Part shown: piece by piece, positions 1-9,157 of the stretch
Layout: every line of letters begins with the position of its first letter
How positions within the stretch are numbered: position 1 is the stretch's first letter
NCBI GenBank assembly: GCA_963422445.2
Contig: OY729512.2
Location: forward strand, 6,262,001 to 6,326,000
Direction of reading: 5' to 3'
DNA from: G963422445 sp963422445
GTDB lineage: Bacteria > Pseudomonadota > Alphaproteobacteria > Thalassobaculales > Thalassobaculaceae
DNA: 64,000 nt
Notes under the pieces: model-generated
The model's database searches: none
What the model saw: the letters and a program-made list of their open reading frames with translations, nothing else
Told to the model about the DNA's origin: nothing
Made by a program: the position numbers and the translations under genes

Positions 1-166
1 GAAGCCGTTCAGCTATCCTGACACCATAAGAAAAGAACGGATGCCATACGAGATAAAGACACAGAAGCGGGCGGTCTGCGTTGCTCATGGAGTGATTCTC
101 AGCATCCAGGTTCAGGTGAAATTATTCGAATGGTCCATACGCGCACCTCGATCCATCACACTCATA

Positions 167-1383
167 CCAAGCGCGCTCCAAATTGACTCACCATCCCAAT
201 ATGTTGGGGTGACGGTCCGGACGACCTTCATAGACTGTGGTGATCGACTCACCAGCGCCGGAGGATGACGATGAGTGCGGCAACGCCGATAACCTGGACG
301 GCACACACAGCGGACGAGCTCCACGCGCTTTCGAGGCACTGCGGGGACGCGAAGCAAGCGTCGCGCGCGCGTGCGCTCGCCATGATCATGGAGGGTGCGT
401 CTCGCACGGAGGCGGCTCGGGCGCAGGGCATGGAGCTTCAAATCCTGCGCGACTGGGTGTTGCGCTACAACACGGAGGGCTTCGACGGCCTCGCGGATCT
501 CCCGCGCGGCGGGAGCGAGGGCCGGTTGACGGACGCGCAGATCGCCGAGATCGGCGCCTGGATCGAGGCGGGTCCCGAGCTTGAGCGGGACGGTGTGACG
601 CGCTGGCGCGTTCAGGACATCGTACGGAAAATCGAGGAGGCCTTCGGGGTCATCTATACGGAGAGCGGTGCCCGTATGATGCTCCGAAGGGCCGGGTTTC
701 GCTTTGTCTCGGGGCGGCCGGTCCACCCCAAAGCCGACGCGGAGCGGCAGAGGTCGTTCGTGGCGGAGTTCGAGGCACAGTTGACGTCGGCGCTCAGCTC
801 TGAGGCGCTGGCGGGTCCGATAGAAATCTGGTTCCAGGACGAAGCGCGCATCGGCCAGAAGGGGATGACGACACGGGTCTGGGCGAATGGGAAGCAGCGT
901 CCGCGCATCGTGCGCGACCATCGCTATGGCTACGTCTATCTGTTCGGCGCCACCTGCGCAGAGCGCGGCGTCGGCATCGCCCACGTGGCGGACAGGGCGA
1001 ACACGGCGTCGATGAACGAGCATCTGGCGGCGATCGGCGCGGCCGTGGCGCCGGGTGCGCACGGCGTGATTGTGCTGGACGGGGCGGGCTGGCATCGCTC
1101 GGGCGACCTTCTCGTTCCCCCCAACCTGACGCTCGTGCATCTGCCGCCCTACAGTCCGGAACTCAATCCGATGGAGCAGATCATTCTGTTCCTGAAATCG
1201 AACCGCTTCGCCAACCGCGTGTTCAAGGATGTCTCCGCCCTGAGGGACGCCTGCCGGACGGGGTGGCAATGGCTGACCGACCAGCCCGACGTCATCACCA
1301 ATACGACCCGGCGCAGCTGGGCCGTAGCCCCATCGTGCTGATCCCGATGCCTCACTGTATCGGTTCATATGACTTGCGTTTGG
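167..1383 (+). mobile_element. IS630-family insertion sequence, copy 1
   Basis: The ends are imperfect inverted repeats: CCAAGCGC at 167 matches the complement of GCGTTTGG ending at 1383, and the similarity continues inward over about 25 bases. TA occurs immediately outside both ends (165-166 and 1384-1385), which is the target duplication expected of IS630/Tc1-mariner-type elements. The 1,217-bp length and the single transposase gene inside fit the family. Nothing recognisable remains in the 164 bases to its left, so the interrupted locus cannot be named. The boundaries are inferred from the repeat and the TA pair. Confidence 0.8.
265..1341 (+). CDS. IS630-family transposase
   Basis: A 358-residue protein that should catalyse cut-and-paste transposition of the surrounding element. 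A helix-turn-helix region covers roughly residues 30-75 and the DDE domain follows. The putative catalytic residues are D192 in WFQDEARIG, D272 in VIVLDGAGWH and E304 in PPYSPELNPMEQ, all typical IS630 contexts. There are no internal stops and the length is normal, so the gene may be functional. It is a different subgroup from the transposase at 49,266-50,363, which is only distantly similar. The first two ATGs are close together (MTM), so the start could be two codons later. Confidence 0.93.
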   Translation: MTMSAATPITWTAHTADELHALSRHCGDAKQASRARALAMIMEGASRTEAARAQGMELQILRDWVLRYNTEGFDGLADLPRGGSEGRLTDAQIAEIGAWIEAGPELERDGVTRWRVQDIVRKIEEAFGVIYTESGARMMLRRAGFRFVSGRPVHPKADAERQRSFVAEFEAQLTSALSSEALAGPIEIWFQDEARIGQKGMTTRVWANGKQRPRIVRDHRYGYVYLFGATCAERGVGIAHVADRANTASMNEHLAAIGAAVAPGAHGVIVLDGAGWHRSGDLLVPPNLTLVHLPPYSPELNPMEQIILFLKSNRFANRVFKDVSALRDACRTGWQWLTDQPDVITNTTRRSWAVAPSC

Positions 1384-1385
1384 TA

Positions 1386-1763
1386 TCACATAAGACATCC
1401 GGCCCTCCGATTATATGTGCGATTGCTGGAAGGTCGTCCTGCAGATCACCAAGAATTTGAGCAATCGGCAAAGATCCGCATCGATTTAGCGAGCGCATCG
1501 ATTCTCCCTTGTCCGTTTTCGTGTATTGCACCCTGAACCATGGGCCAAAATCGAAGGCAAAAAATGTCGTGTACAATGTCAACCCGAGCAGATGAGGCTA
1601 TCTGTCGCAAAATACAACCCGTCACGCCCCTTGAGCACGCAAACCACCTTGCAAGCCGGCAATGTCTCGACGCACTGGGCCGGACAGAACAGCACGGGGA
1701 GTGTTTTGCGCCAGCCAGGCATGGATGTTGCCCCCTGCCGTCAACTCTCTCCGCACAACGGAG
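1386..1763. other. Intergenic region without recognised gene
   Basis: This lies between the IS630 copy and the 3' end of the rluC-like gene. I see no ORF with family features, no RNA gene and no strong hairpin with a U-run. Short open frames exist in several phases but resemble nothing. Confidence 0.5.
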
Positions 1764-2759
1764 TTACGATGGCCCGGCGCCGGCCGGTTTCCTCGCGGCC
1801 GAATGCCCCGTAACCGGCACTGCGGCGCGGAAATCGAAAAACCGCCAGCTCCGGACCATATGCGCCGGCAAAGACGCCGTGACATCAATACTGGATCCGT
1901 CCGGACGTTCGATCCTTATGGCGCGAGCATGCAGGTGCAGCTTCCGGGACACGCCCTCGGCATCAATGAACGCCGCAGCACCACCATATTTCCCATCACC
2001 GAGCACCGGCACCCCCGACGCCGCCATGTGGACCCGAAGCTGATGCGTGCGCCCGGTCCGCGGCCGCAACACAACCCAGGCAACACGATGGCCAAGCTGC
2101 TCAACCACGGCATAGTCGGTCACCGCCCGCTTGCCGCTATCGCGCGCAACCTCCATCCGCTCCCCGACCCGGCCCGGCACCTTGGCAACCGGCAGATCGA
2201 TCACGCCGGACGGCGGCCGCAACTCACCGGCGACCAGAGCCCAGTAGGTCTTCTCCGTGGATTGTTGGCGAAACGCCCGGGTCAGCCAGCGCGCCGCCGG
2301 TGCCGTTCGAGCCAGCAGCAAAATCCCGGATGTATCCTTGTCGAGGCGATGAACAAGTTTCGGGCGTTCGGCAAGACCGAAACGCAAAGCTCCAAGCGCG
2401 CCATCAACATGCCTGGGCAACCCGGTTCCGCCCTGCACCGGCAGACCCGGCGGTTTGTCGAGGGCGAGGACATCGTTGTCCATATAAAGCACGCGCTCCG
2501 CCAGCTCGGCAGCCAGCACCGCATCAGGATCCTTCCGCACGGGGTCCGGCGGTGCCGGCAGTGGCGGCACCCGCACCGACTGGCCGGCCGCAACCCGCTC
2601 ACCAGCCCGCACCCGCCGACCGTCAAGGCGAATCTGGCCTGTGCGCAACAGCTTCTCAAGGCGGCCGTGGCCAAGGATCGGGAAATGCCTGGCAAACCAG
2701 CGGTCAAGGCGAATCCCGTCGTCGTCAACGGAAATCACGACTATCCGGACACTGGTCAT
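1764..2759 (-). CDS. rluC: RluA-family pseudouridine synthase (RluC-like)
   Basis: It converts specific uridines in 23S rRNA to pseudouridine. The 331-residue protein starts with an S4 RNA-binding domain (about residues 15-65). The catalytic domain carries HRLDKDTSG at 137-145, in which D140 is the catalytic aspartate, and RPRTGRTHQLRVH further on. I chose the ATG at 2759 because it forms an ATGA overlap with the crcB stop; an upstream start at 2783 would overlap crcB more. It is the last gene of a rarA-crcB-rluC string of 4-bp overlaps. The family is certain; assignment to RluC rather than RluD is by similarity and usual gene context. Confidence 0.88.
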   Translation of the reverse strand: MTSVRIVVISVDDDGIRLDRWFARHFPILGHGRLEKLLRTGQIRLDGRRVRAGERVAAGQSVRVPPLPAPPDPVRKDPDAVLAAELAERVLYMDNDVLALDKPPGLPVQGGTGLPRHVDGALGALRFGLAERPKLVHRLDKDTSGILLLARTAPAARWLTRAFRQQSTEKTYWALVAGELRPPSGVIDLPVAKVPGRVGERMEVARDSGKRAVTDYAVVEQLGHRVAWVVLRPRTGRTHQLRVHMAASGVPVLGDGKYGGAAAFIDAEGVSRKLHLHARAIRIERPDGSSIDVTASLPAHMVRSWRFFDFRAAVPVTGHSAARKPAGAGPS

Positions 2760-3136
2760 GCCAACAGACGCCGAACCAGCCATAACCCGGCAAACAAGCT
2801 GCCGATCGACAGCGCGACAGAAAGCACCACATAAAGCCCGGCCGCCAGATAACCGCCCCGACCGGTCAATACCGAAACATCGAGCGCAAAGCTCGAAAAC
2901 GTCGTGAAAGCCCCAAGTACGCCAACCATCAGAAACGCCCGAAGCTCAGGGCCGACCTCGAACCGTTCGGCGAAAAACCCGATCAGAAGCCCCATCAGGA
3001 ACGAACCGGCGACATTCACGAACAACGTCCCGTAGGGGAATCCGTCGCCGGCCAACCGGGTCAGCAGCGCCACCGACTGGTGTCGCGCCACCGCACCGAT
3101 GACGCCGCCAAGAGCAACCGCGAGGATCAGTTTCAT
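2756..3136 (-). CDS. crcB: Fluoride channel CrcB/FluC
   Basis: A dual-topology membrane channel exporting fluoride. At 126 residues it has the family's normal size, with four hydrophobic segments. Family motifs are visible: GGVIGAVARH near the N-terminus, GTLFVNVAGSFLMG (about 36-49) and GAFTTFSSF (about 75-83), which contains the phenylalanines lining the pore. It overlaps both rarA upstream and the rluC-like gene downstream by 4 bp, so it is probably co-translated with them. I saw no fluoride riboswitch, as expected for an internal operon gene. Confidence 0.95.
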   Translation of the reverse strand: MKLILAVALGGVIGAVARHQSVALLTRLAGDGFPYGTLFVNVAGSFLMGLLIGFFAERFEVGPELRAFLMVGVLGAFTTFSSFALDVSVLTGRGGYLAAGLYVVLSVALSIGSLFAGLWLVRRLLA

Positions 3137-4458
3137 GATTGCACCCCATCCGCCAACGGCTCCGGATGCTCGCCGCCACGACGCTGGCGGAGTTTGTCCC
3201 AGTAAACCAGACGCTTGATGACCTCACGTTCGAAACCGCGTTCGACCGGTTGATAGAAACGCTGGCGCGACATGCCGGCCGGAAAATAGTTCTGACCGGA
3301 GAACCCGCTTTCGGCTGCATGATCATACGCGTAACCGGCGCCATAGCCGAGATCCTTCATCAGCCGCGTCGGCGCATTCAGGATATGCGCCGGCGGCATC
3401 AGCGAGCCGGTCTCCCGCGCCGCCCGCTGCGCCGCGCCAAACCCTTTGTAGGCGGCATTGGATTTCGGTGCGGTCGCAAGATACACAGCGCATTGGGCTA
3501 TCGCGAGATCACCCTCCGGCGAGCCGATGCGATCATAGGCATCCCAGCAGGCCAGGGCCTGCGGCAGCGCCTGCGGATCGGCCATCCCGATATCTTCCGA
3601 GGCGAACCGGGCCAGGCGCCGCAGAATATAGGCCGGATCCTCACCGCCAGCGAGCATCCGGGCCAACCAGTAGAGCGCCGCGTCGACATCCGATCCGCGC
3701 AAGGATTTGTGCAGCGCGCTGATCAGGTTGTAATGTTCTTCCCGGTTCTTGTCGTAAATCGGCGCCCGCTTCTGAACCGTTCGCGCAACACCGCCGGCAT
3801 CCAGGTGCATATCAGCCGGCAAATGCCGGAGTTCGTCGGCAAGATTGAGCAGGAAACGGCCGTCGCCATCGGCCATCGCCCTGACCGCGGCCCGACCGGA
3901 CTCGTCAACCGGCAACGCCGTCCCGGTCGCCATTTCGCTGCGCGACAGCAATGTCTCCAGCGCCGCGTCATCAAGCCGGCGCAGCACGTAAACCTGACAA
4001 CGCGATAGCAGCGCGGGATTGAGTTCAAAAGACGGGTTCTCGGTCGTCGCGCCGACCAGGATCACCGTTCCGTCCTCGACATAAGGCAGAAATCCGTCCT
4101 GCTGCGCCCGGTTGAACCGATGCACCTCATCGATGAACAACAACGTGCCCTCGCCAAGAGCGCGACGGTCCCGGGCCCGCTGAAACACCTTGCGCAAATC
4201 GGCAACGCCGGAGAACACGGCCGACAGGGGTTCAAAGACAAGATCGGTCCGTTCGGCCAGCAGCCGGGCGATCGTGGTCTTGCCACAACCTGGCGGCCCC
4301 CAGAGGATCATCGAAGCCAGCCGCCGCTGCTCGAGCATGCGCCCGATCGGGCCGGCCGGAGCCAGCAGATGATCCTGACCGACGACGTCTCCAAGGCGCT
4401 CCGGCCGCAACTGGTCGGCCAACGGATGCGGCCCGAGGGCCTCGAACAGACTGGCCAT
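3133..4458 (-). CDS. rarA: Replication-associated recombination protein A (RarA/MgsA)
   Basis: An AAA+ ATPase related to clamp-loader subunits and eukaryotic WRNIP1, acting at stalled replication forks. The 441-residue protein has a Walker A GPPGCGKTT (54-62), a Walker B LLFIDEVHRF with D110-E111, a sensor-1 region VGATTENPSFELN and an arginine-finger region LLSRCQVYVL. The C-terminal tetramerisation half contains the usual DPAYILRRLARFASEDIG and KGFGAA-type blocks. It overlaps crcB by 4 bp and lies 5 bp downstream of degP, so the four genes probably share a transcript. Confidence 0.95.
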   Translation of the reverse strand: MASLFEALGPHPLADQLRPERLGDVVGQDHLLAPAGPIGRMLEQRRLASMILWGPPGCGKTTIARLLAERTDLVFEPLSAVFSGVADLRKVFQRARDRRALGEGTLLFIDEVHRFNRAQQDGFLPYVEDGTVILVGATTENPSFELNPALLSRCQVYVLRRLDDAALETLLSRSEMATGTALPVDESGRAAVRAMADGDGRFLLNLADELRHLPADMHLDAGGVARTVQKRAPIYDKNREEHYNLISALHKSLRGSDVDAALYWLARMLAGGEDPAYILRRLARFASEDIGMADPQALPQALACWDAYDRIGSPEGDLAIAQCAVYLATAPKSNAAYKGFGAAQRAARETGSLMPPAHILNAPTRLMKDLGYGAGYAYDHAAESGFSGQNYFPAGMSRQRFYQPVERGFEREVIKRLVYWDKLRQRRGGEHPEPLADGVQS

Positions 4459-4463
4459 TGCCG

Positions 4464-5921
4464 TCAGTCCCGAACCAAGATCCGGTGCACCCGGCCGTCG
4501 CGCCGGACAGCAATCCGCCAGATCGAATCACGCGAGGCGACCGCGCCGCGAAGGTCCGACGTACCCATGATCCGGCGGCCATTGACTTCGACGATCAGGT
4601 CACCCTTGCGTAGACCAAATTCCGCAGCAGCACTGCCCCGCCGGACGCCAAGAACGACGACTCCGCGTGCCAGATCATTCAGACCGTTCTCGAGCGCGAA
4701 AGCCGGCGACAGATTGGCAACCCGGGCGCCAGCCAGCGGATTGCGCCCGTCAATATCGGTGATATCCGGCTCTGGCGCCGACAGAGGTTCCCGCAGCGCC
4801 AAGGTCAGGTCCATTCTCTCGCCGCGACGCATGATGCTCATCGTTGCGGTCGAACCGATAGGAGTCGTCGCGATCCGATAGGCCAACCCCGAGAGATCGG
4901 CAATCGGTTTCTCGTCAATCGATAACACCACATCCCCGATCCGCAACCCCGCCTTCTCGGCCGGACCACCCGGATACACCGCATTGATGACCACACCGCC
5001 CGGCCGGTCGAGACCGAACTCGCCGGCAAGGTCAGCCGTCACGGTTTGCCCCGTGGCTCCGATCCAAGGCCGGACCAGCCGACCGCCGCGGGCCGATTGC
5101 AGTACCGTACGTACCATGTTGGACGGTACCGCAAATCCGATCCCGACCGAACCACCGCCCTTGCTGTAGATCGCCGTGTTGACACCGATCAACCGGCCGT
5201 CCATCGCGATCAGAGCGCCGCCGGAATTACCCGGATTGATCGCCGCATCGGTCTGGATGAAGAAACTGTAATCGGAAATCCCCGACGCCGTCCGGGCCAG
5301 CGCCGAGACGATACCGCTCGTCACTGTCTGGCCAACCCCGAAGGGATTGCCGATCGCAAGCACCAGATCACCAACCAGAACGCTGTCGGAATCCCTCATT
5401 TCGAGATAGGGCAGATCTTCACTGTCACTGTCGATTGCCAGCACCGCAAGATCGGTGCGTTCATCGGCGATCAGCAGTTCGGCATCAAACTCCCGGCGAT
5501 CCGACAAGACCACCCGAATATCAGTCGCGTTCTCAATTACATGGTGATTGGTCACGACAAGCCCACCCGGATCAAGAATCACCCCGGAACCGAGCGTCTG
5601 GCGTGGCTTCCGTTCCGACCGGCCGAACGGCAGATTGCCGAAGAACCGGCGAAAGAACGGATCATCGAAGAGCGGTGAAATCGAGCGCCGCGTTGTCCGG
5701 GTCTCGGCATAAACGTTGACCACTGCCGGACCGGTGCGGGCGGCCAGTCCCGCAAAACTCAACCGGATCTCGTCACGCGAGTCCGGGAGGACCCGTGCGG
5801 CGGCCAGTTCTGGAAAAAATGTAAAACCGGCAAACAGAATAGTTAGCAGAAGCCACCGAGATCTCCCGGAGGTGATCGCATCCGCGACCCGACTGGTTCC
5901 GACACTCCTGTTCACGATCAT
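4464..5921 (-). CDS. degP: Periplasmic serine protease/chaperone of the Do (HtrA) family
   Basis: It degrades or refolds misfolded envelope proteins. From the ATG at 5921 the protein has 485 residues. An N-terminal hydrophobic signal (about 22-40) ends near LAAARV. The trypsin-like domain has H127 in TNHHVI, D157 in RTDLAVL and S233 in INPGNSGGA. Two PDZ domains follow, about 290-370 and 395-485. A TTG start at 5945 in the same frame is possible; neither start has a strong Shine-Dalgarno sequence. A TATAGT hexamer at 5956-5961 (complement) could be a -10 element between rplQ and degP. DegP, DegQ and MucD cannot be separated from sequence alone. Confidence 0.9.
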   Translation of the reverse strand: MIVNRSVGTSRVADAITSGRSRWLLLTILFAGFTFFPELAAARVLPDSRDEIRLSFAGLAARTGPAVVNVYAETRTTRRSISPLFDDPFFRRFFGNLPFGRSERKPRQTLGSGVILDPGGLVVTNHHVIENATDIRVVLSDRREFDAELLIADERTDLAVLAIDSDSEDLPYLEMRDSDSVLVGDLVLAIGNPFGVGQTVTSGIVSALARTASGISDYSFFIQTDAAINPGNSGGALIAMDGRLIGVNTAIYSKGGGSVGIGFAVPSNMVRTVLQSARGGRLVRPWIGATGQTVTADLAGEFGLDRPGGVVINAVYPGGPAEKAGLRIGDVVLSIDEKPIADLSGLAYRIATTPIGSTATMSIMRRGERMDLTLALREPLSAPEPDITDIDGRNPLAGARVANLSPAFALENGLNDLARGVVVLGVRRGSAAAEFGLRKGDLIVEVNGRRIMGTSDLRGAVASRDSIWRIAVRRDGRVHRILVRD

Positions 5922-5998
5922 CACTCGGTTCGCAGCATCAGACAACGCGGAAAAGACTATACAGCAATCCCTCGCAACCGACGAAGCACGACAACCGG

Positions 5999-6433
5999 TC
6001 AGATCACCGACGGCATCGCGCCGTCGTCACCACCGGTCACCTGCACCGGGCCGGAATCCTGGCCACGCGCGCTCTCATCACGATCAACCAGTTCGATAAC
6101 CGCCATCGGAGCGTTGTCACCATAGCGAAAACCGGCCTTGAGCACGCGAGTGTAACCGCCCGGCCGCGTGCGGTAACGGTCGGCCAGGACATCGAACAGC
6201 TTCGTCGTCATCGCTTCGTCACGCAACGCGGCAAAAGCCCTCCGGCGGGCATGCAAGGTGTTCTTCCGCGACAGCGTGATGAGTTTCTCGACAACACCTC
6301 GCAAGTCCTTGGCCTTCGGCAAGGTGGTGACGATCTGCTCATGCTTGATGAGCGCATTGGCCATGTTCTTGAACATCGCCTTGCGGTGGCTCGCCGAGCG
6401 GTTGAACCGACGGCCGGACTTGCGGTGGCGCAT
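5999..6433 (-). CDS. rplQ: 50S ribosomal protein L17
   Basis: L17 binds 23S rRNA near the exit tunnel. The N-terminus MRHRKSGRRFNRSASHRKAM is the conserved family signature and the core continues to residue ~118. A charged tail of about 25 residues (RDESARGQDSGP onward) is longer than in E. coli, which is common in alphaproteobacteria. It is the last gene of the alpha operon, 38 bp after rpoA. Confidence 0.97.
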   Translation of the reverse strand: MRHRKSGRRFNRSASHRKAMFKNMANALIKHEQIVTTLPKAKDLRGVVEKLITLSRKNTLHARRRAFAALRDEAMTTKLFDVLADRYRTRPGGYTRVLKAGFRYGDNAPMAVIELVDRDESARGQDSGPVQVTGGDDGAMPSVI

Positions 6434-6471
6434 GCAATCTGCTCCTACTTGCTGGCGTCTCGATCTACCGT

Positions 6472-7491
6472 TCAGTACGGCTCGTCAAGCCTCTTGACCA
6501 GTTCTTCGATGTTTTCCGGCGGCCAGTTCGGAATCTCCATACCCAGTGCCAGTCCCATCGTGGCCAGCACTTCCTTGATCTCGTTCAGGCTCTTGCGGCC
6601 GAAATTCGGCGTCTTCATCATGTCGCCGTCAGTCTTCTGAACCAGATCGCCGATATAGACAATATTGTCGCCCTTCAGACAGTTGCCCGAGCGAACCGAC
6701 AGCTCCAGCTCGTCGACCTTGCGCAACAGGTTCTTGTTGAACGGCAATTCCACAACTTCGTCCTTCTCCGAGACCTGGTTCGGCTCATCGAAATTGATGA
6801 ACAGTTGCACCTGGTCCTGAAGAATACGCGCCGCATAGGCAACGGCGTCTTCCGGCGTCATCGAACCATTGGTTTCGACTTCCATCGACAACTTGTCGTA
6901 ATCGGTAACCTGCCCGACCCGGGTGTTCTCGACCTTGTAGGATACCTGAAGCACCGGGCTGAACATCGCATCGACCGGAATCAGCCCGATCGGCGCATCC
7001 TCCAGCCGGTTCGCCGAGGCCGGCACATAGCCCTTGCCGATTTCGACCGTGAACTCCAAGGTGAGACTGGCGCCCTTGTCAAGTGCGCACAACACCAGAT
7101 CCGGATTCATGATCTCGATCGTCGCACCGGTCTCGATCATCCCGGCCGTCACTTCGCCCGGTCCCTTGGCATGCAGCCGCATGCGCTTCGGCTCGTCGCC
7201 ATGCATGCGCAACGCCACCAGCTTGATGTTGAGCACCATGTCGGTCACGTCCTCGCGGACGCCCGGAATGGCCGAAAACTCATGCAGAACGCCGTCGATA
7301 TGCACCGACGTGATGGCCGCGCCCTGCAGCGACGACAAAAGGATGCGGCGCAAGGCATTGCCGAGGGTCAGGCCGTAACCGCGCTCAAGCGGTTCCGCGA
7401 CCACCGTGGCCTTGCGTTTCGGATCGGGTCCGGACTGGATTTCAAGCTTTTTCGGCTTGATCAACGATTGCCAGTTTTTATGAACTTCCAC
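6472..7491 (-). CDS. rpoA: RNA polymerase alpha subunit
   Basis: It dimerises to nucleate core polymerase assembly. The 339-residue protein has the N-terminal dimerisation domain (about 1-235, with LGNALRRILLSSLQGAAITS) and a C-terminal domain (about 255-325) with the helix-hairpin-helix block LNEIKEVLATMGLALGM that binds UP elements and activators. Size is normal. It sits between rpsK and rplQ as in the canonical alpha operon. The unusual gap is the 130-bp spacer before it, which could carry an extra promoter or processing site. Confidence 0.98.
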   Translation of the reverse strand: MEVHKNWQSLIKPKKLEIQSGPDPKRKATVVAEPLERGYGLTLGNALRRILLSSLQGAAITSVHIDGVLHEFSAIPGVREDVTDMVLNIKLVALRMHGDEPKRMRLHAKGPGEVTAGMIETGATIEIMNPDLVLCALDKGASLTLEFTVEIGKGYVPASANRLEDAPIGLIPVDAMFSPVLQVSYKVENTRVGQVTDYDKLSMEVETNGSMTPEDAVAYAARILQDQVQLFINFDEPNQVSEKDEVVELPFNKNLLRKVDELELSVRSGNCLKGDNIVYIGDLVQKTDGDMMKTPNFGRKSLNEIKEVLATMGLALGMEIPNWPPENIEELVKRLDEPY

Positions 7492-7621
7492 AGTTACCTC
7501 ATCTGCAAGATGACCTGACGGTCCTGTCTCTGTCCGCGATCAGCGAATGACGGCGCCGGAATCTCGCCCGTTGCGCCGCCCCGGTTTGCTCCGCGGCAGG
7601 CGCGCCCGTCCGGGCCGATCG

Positions 7622-8017
7622 TCAGACCCGCCGGCGTTTCCGCGGCCGGCATCCGTTATGCGGGATCGGTGTCACATCCCGAATGGATGTCACCTGAAAT
7701 CCAACGGCCTGCAACGCCCGCAACGCCGATTCCCGGCCGCTGCCAGGGCCGCTGACCTCGATCTCAAGGACCCGCATGCCATGCTCCGCTGCCTTGCGGC
7801 CAGCATCCTCGGCCGCCATCTGGGCGGCATAGGGAGTCGACTTGCGCGATCCACGAAATCCCATCGTCCCGGCCGAAGACCAGGAGATCGCATTACCCTG
7901 CACGTCGGTGATGGTGATCATCGTGTTGTTGAAGGTCGCGCTGACATGCGCAACGCCCGACGTGATGTTCTTGCGCTCGCGGCGCCTTACCCGTGTCTGG
8001 GTTGGTTGCCTGGCCAT
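7622..8017 (-). CDS. rpsK: 30S ribosomal protein S11
   Basis: S11 forms part of the 30S platform that holds the Shine-Dalgarno helix. At 131 residues it has the family core GVAHVSATFNNTMITITD and the C-terminal IRDVTPIPHNGCRPRKRRRV block. It follows rpsM by 36 bp in the alpha operon. Nothing unusual was seen. Confidence 0.97.
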   Translation of the reverse strand: MARQPTQTRVRRRERKNITSGVAHVSATFNNTMITITDVQGNAISWSSAGTMGFRGSRKSTPYAAQMAAEDAGRKAAEHGMRVLEIEVSGPGSGRESALRALQAVGFQVTSIRDVTPIPHNGCRPRKRRRV

Positions 8018-8053
8018 GATGTCTCGTAACTCCGCTCGGGCTGCCGGCCCGTC

Positions 8054-8425
8054 CTAATTCTTCTTCTTACCTGCAATCGGCTTGGCCGGCCCTTTGCGGG
8101 TCCGGGCATTGGTATGGGTACGCTGGCCATTGACCGGCAAACCCTTGCGGTGTCGCAGGCCGCGATAGCAGCCAAGATCCAACAGCCGCTTGATATCCAT
8201 CGCGGTCTTGCGGCGCAGGTCGCCTTCAACGACATGACCCCGGTCGATCGCCTCACGCAACCGCGTCAGTTCGTCTTCGCGCAGGTCGTGAACCCGGCGC
8301 TCATCCGGAATGCCCAGGCTCTCGCAAAGGTTGCTCGCCTTGGTCCGACCGATTCCATAGATATAAGTCAACGCGACTTCAACGCGCTTCTGGGTCGGGA
8401 TATTCACACCCGCAATACGTGCCAC
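8054..8425 (-). CDS. rpsM: 30S ribosomal protein S13
   Basis: S13 sits in the head of the 30S subunit and contacts the P-site tRNA and the B1 intersubunit bridges. The 123-residue protein starts MARIAGVNIP and has the helix-turn region YIYGIGRTKA and the C-terminal motif RGLRHRKGLPVNGQRTHTNA. It is the first gene of the alpha cluster, separated from adk by about 135 bp. Confidence 0.97.
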   Translation of the reverse strand: MARIAGVNIPTQKRVEVALTYIYGIGRTKASNLCESLGIPDERRVHDLREDELTRLREAIDRGHVVEGDLRRKTAMDIKRLLDLGCYRGLRHRKGLPVNGQRTHTNARTRKGPAKPIAGKKKN

Positions 8426-8560
8426 CTGTCCACCTCCCTCAGTCCTGAGCGTCCAACATCAAAACCCGCCACCGACCATCCGAAAAGAGAAGCCCACCGG
8501 TCGCGCCACACACCAAACCTGAAGACAAAGCGCGCCATCATACGAATGCGCGCGGCAAAG

Positions 8561-9157
8561 TCAAGCCGCTCCGCGACCCTCTGCGGCCTCCAGCAATTCA
8601 GCCAGCCTTTCGGCAACATCCTCGATCGACGCCATGCCATCCACGGTCCGCAGCATGTCCCGGTTACGGTAATATGGCAGAATCGGCGCCGTCTGCTCGC
8701 GATAGACCTTGAGACGCAGGCCCAAAGTCTCGGCGGTGTCATCAGCACGGCGCTGGTCGACCGGAGTCTCGGCGATACGGGCCCTGATACGGTCAAGCAA
8801 CACCGTCTCGTCGACCGCCAGTTCGATCACGTGATCGATCCGGCGAGAAACCCTGTCAAGCATCTCGTCAAGCGCCCTGGCCTGCGTGACCGTCCGCGGA
8901 AAGCCATCTAGAATGAACCCGTGGGCACAATCGTGCTTGTCGATACGCTCGGCAATCATGTCGATCATGATGGAATCGGGCACCAGGCTCCCGGCCTTCA
9001 TGATCCCGACGACGGTCCGGCCGAGATCAGAGTCCGACTCGCTCAGCGTCCGCAGCATGTCCCCGGTCGAAAGCTGAACGAGTCCGAACCTGTCTTCGAG
9101 ACGCTTGGCCTGCGTGCCCTTGCCGGCGCCGGGCGGGCCAAAAAGAATCAGGTTCAC
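8561..9157 (-). CDS. adk: Adenylate kinase (short-lid form)
   Basis: It catalyses AMP + ATP to 2 ADP. The 198-residue protein has the P-loop GPPGAGKGT at 7-15, the AMP-binding segment LSTGDMLR, FILDGFPRT and the R-rich RRADDTAET region. The lid is the short type without zinc cysteines. It starts with GTG at 9157, and that codon overlaps the secY stop as GTGA, so its translation is probably coupled to secY, the usual arrangement in the spc operon. Confidence 0.96.
   Translation of the reverse strand: MNLILFGPPGAGKGTQAKRLEDRFGLVQLSTGDMLRTLSESDSDLGRTVVGIMKAGSLVPDSIMIDMIAERIDKHDCAHGFILDGFPRTVTQARALDEMLDRVSRRIDHVIELAVDETVLLDRIRARIAETPVDQRRADDTAETLGLRLKVYREQTAPILPYYRNRDMLRTVDGMASIEDVAERLAELLEAAEGRGAA

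Noticed and set aside
112..1398. 428-codon minus-strand frame across the IS630 element
   Set aside because: It spans both inverted ends and mirrors the transposase; it is an artefact of GC-rich sequence.
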